From Limnochordia bacterium (GTDB lineage Bacteria; Bacillota; Limnochordia; DUMW01): DNA of 64,000 bases. The notes under the pieces are model-generated. The model saw nothing but the letters and a program-made list of their open reading frames with translations, was not told where the DNA came from and searched no databases. Shown piece after piece: positions 63,435 through 64,000 of the stretch; within the stretch, counting starts at the first letter, position 1; each line of letters starts with the position of its first letter. Location of the stretch: the NCBI GenBank assembly GCA_023230925.1, contig JALNWK010000007.1, forward strand, positions 13,670 through 77,669. Direction: 5' to 3'. The translations under genes and the position numbers were made by a program.

Positions 63435-63632
63435 ATGAGTAAAAAGCAAGTTCCACTCCGCCTGTCTTTGAAGCTATACGAGGAGATCGCCGCCTGGGCC
63501 GAGGCTGACTTTCGATCTGTTAATGGGCAGATTGAGTATTTGCTGACAGAATGTGTGCGTCAAAGAAAAAAGACCGGCAAGTACCTTCCGGAAAACCTCA
63601 ATCTACAACAAGCAGAAACCGATGAATACTGA
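63435..63632 (+). CDS. Arc-like ribbon-helix-helix DNA-binding protein
   Basis: The product has 65 residues. The fold VPLRLSLKLYEEIAAWAEAD, then SVNGQIEYLLTECVRQRK, is a ribbon-helix-helix domain with the beta strand VPLRL that reads DNA. It starts 2 bases after the SPFH stop, and such pairs recur together. It probably represses its own operon through the 24-base palindrome (inference). Confidence 0.88.
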   Translation: MSKKQVPLRLSLKLYEEIAAWAEADFRSVNGQIEYLLTECVRQRKKTGKYLPENLNLQQAETDEY

Positions 63633-63638
63633 TTACTT

Positions 63639-63661
63639 GAGGAGCCTCGATAGGGCTCCTC
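63639..63661 (+). terminator. Terminator-like hairpin after the SPFH operon
   Basis: GAGGAGCC pairs with GGCTCCTC across TCGATAG, 7 bases past the stop. The T-run is weak. Confidence 0.55.
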
Positions 63662-63762
63662 TAATTGTCCCGGGGGTTCAATTATTTGCGCAAAAATCTT
63701 ATTCACCGATGTTTAGAATGGAGGGCCACGAAGGATTCAAATTGAGGACTCAATGCTGGCAT

Positions 63763-63876
63763 GTTTGCCAGGTACATGAGCTTAAGGACCGCGTCCTCGT
63801 TGGGAAACATGCACTTGGATTTCATCACCTTCCTAACCGCTCGATGAAAGCTTTCAATCGGGTTAGTGGTGTAAAT
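63763..63876 (-). pseudogene. IS256-family transposase C-terminal fragment
   Basis: The frame reads IYTTNPIESFHRAVRKVMKS and FPNEDAVLKLMYLAN, the conserved C-terminal part of IS256/mutator transposases. Both ends are cut and the rest of the gene is absent. Confidence 0.75.
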
Positions 63877-64000
63877 CAAGGAACAGGAAGTCAAGACTAC
63901 CGAGGATTTTCAAGAGCTAATGCGGAAGATGACGAAAGAGGTTCTTGAAGCCATTTACGATGGTGAGATAACGGACCATCTTGGCTATCAGAGACACGAA
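63875..64000 (+). mobile_element. IS256-family transposase N-terminal part, running off the window
   Basis: The frame from 63875 reads IKEQEVKTTEDFQELMRKMT and ends at ITDHLGYQRHE, matching the conserved ExxDHLGYxxH start of IS256 transposases. It abuts the opposite-strand C-terminal fragment at exactly 63875/63876, a head-to-head join. Confidence 0.72.

Noticed and set aside
1..64000. CRISPR array, rRNA or tRNA genes
   Set aside because: No regularly spaced repeats, rRNA blocks or tRNA T-loop/anticodon patterns were found on either strand by reading.

Overview
The window reads as chromosomal DNA of a Bacillota (Firmicutes) bacterium. The evidence is the gene content and order: comFA/recD2, a comFC-csrA-hpf-secA-prfB run, csaB, a YitT protein, DUF5693, an S-box (SAM-I) riboswitch in front of metK, and a Bacillus-type LexA box in front of uvrB. 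Several features point to a cell with an outer membrane. These are a beta-barrel-like protein ending in an alternating hydrophobic/aromatic strand with terminal Phe, a sugar-binding protein with an ordinary signal peptide rather than a lipobox, and a YibQ-type divergent polysaccharide deacetylase. A diderm Firmicute (for example Limnochordia-like) would fit, but the class assignment is a guess.

Layout: (1) 1-6.3 kb, the SOS-controlled excision-repair operon uvrB-uvrA-uvrC, with uvrC cut by the window edge. (2) 6.4-12.4 kb, a carbohydrate-uptake island: LacI regulator, lipoprotein, outer-membrane barrel (with a frameshift), and a sugar-binding protein fused to a lectin-like domain behind a LacI-type operator. 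(3) 12.8-29.2 kb, a long minus-strand envelope/secretion block: deacetylase, MinJ-like PDZ protein, CtpA protease, YitT, TagA/WecG, CsaB, DUF5693, prfB (with its programmed frameshift), secA, DUF5317, HD-GYP, hpf, csrA and a degenerate comFC. The order follows the Bacillus minJ-ctpB-yvjA-prfB-secA-hpf-csrA-comFC region, with the flagellar genes missing. (4) 29.4-40 kb, a mixed metabolic block: xylulokinase, CopZ-like protein, two-subunit fumarase, KDG-type kinase, a Gld-like ABC exporter with GldG and DUF4340 partners, and a fucose-isomerase-like protein. (5) 40-45.2 kb, comFA, recD2, an inactivated NlpC/P60 lipoprotein and DUF192. (6) 45.5-50.3 kb, a LuxR regulator with a degenerate receiver, then the SAM/methylthioadenosine cycle genes mtnP, ahcY and metK with RNA leaders. 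(7) 50.4-53.4 kb, a scruffy stretch with an IS relic, a small membrane protein, an exonuclease/phosphatase lipoprotein and a decayed nucleotidyltransferase/HEPN pair. (8) 53.5-61.8 kb, lactate dehydrogenase, ribulokinase, an M1-like metallopeptidase, Ogt, two small proteins, galT and glgA. (9) 62.3-64 kb, an SPFH membrane protein plus ribbon-helix-helix regulator behind a tandem palindromic operator, then head-to-head IS256-family fragments at the edge.

The metabolic genes describe a sugar fermenter: xylulose, ribulose, galactose and ketodeoxygluconate entry points, glycogen storage and lactate formation. Three to four genes carry what look like single-base deletions (outer-membrane barrel, DUF4340 protein, nucleotidyltransferase, possibly the exonuclease-family lipoprotein). 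These are either real decay or assembly errors, and read mapping would separate the two.
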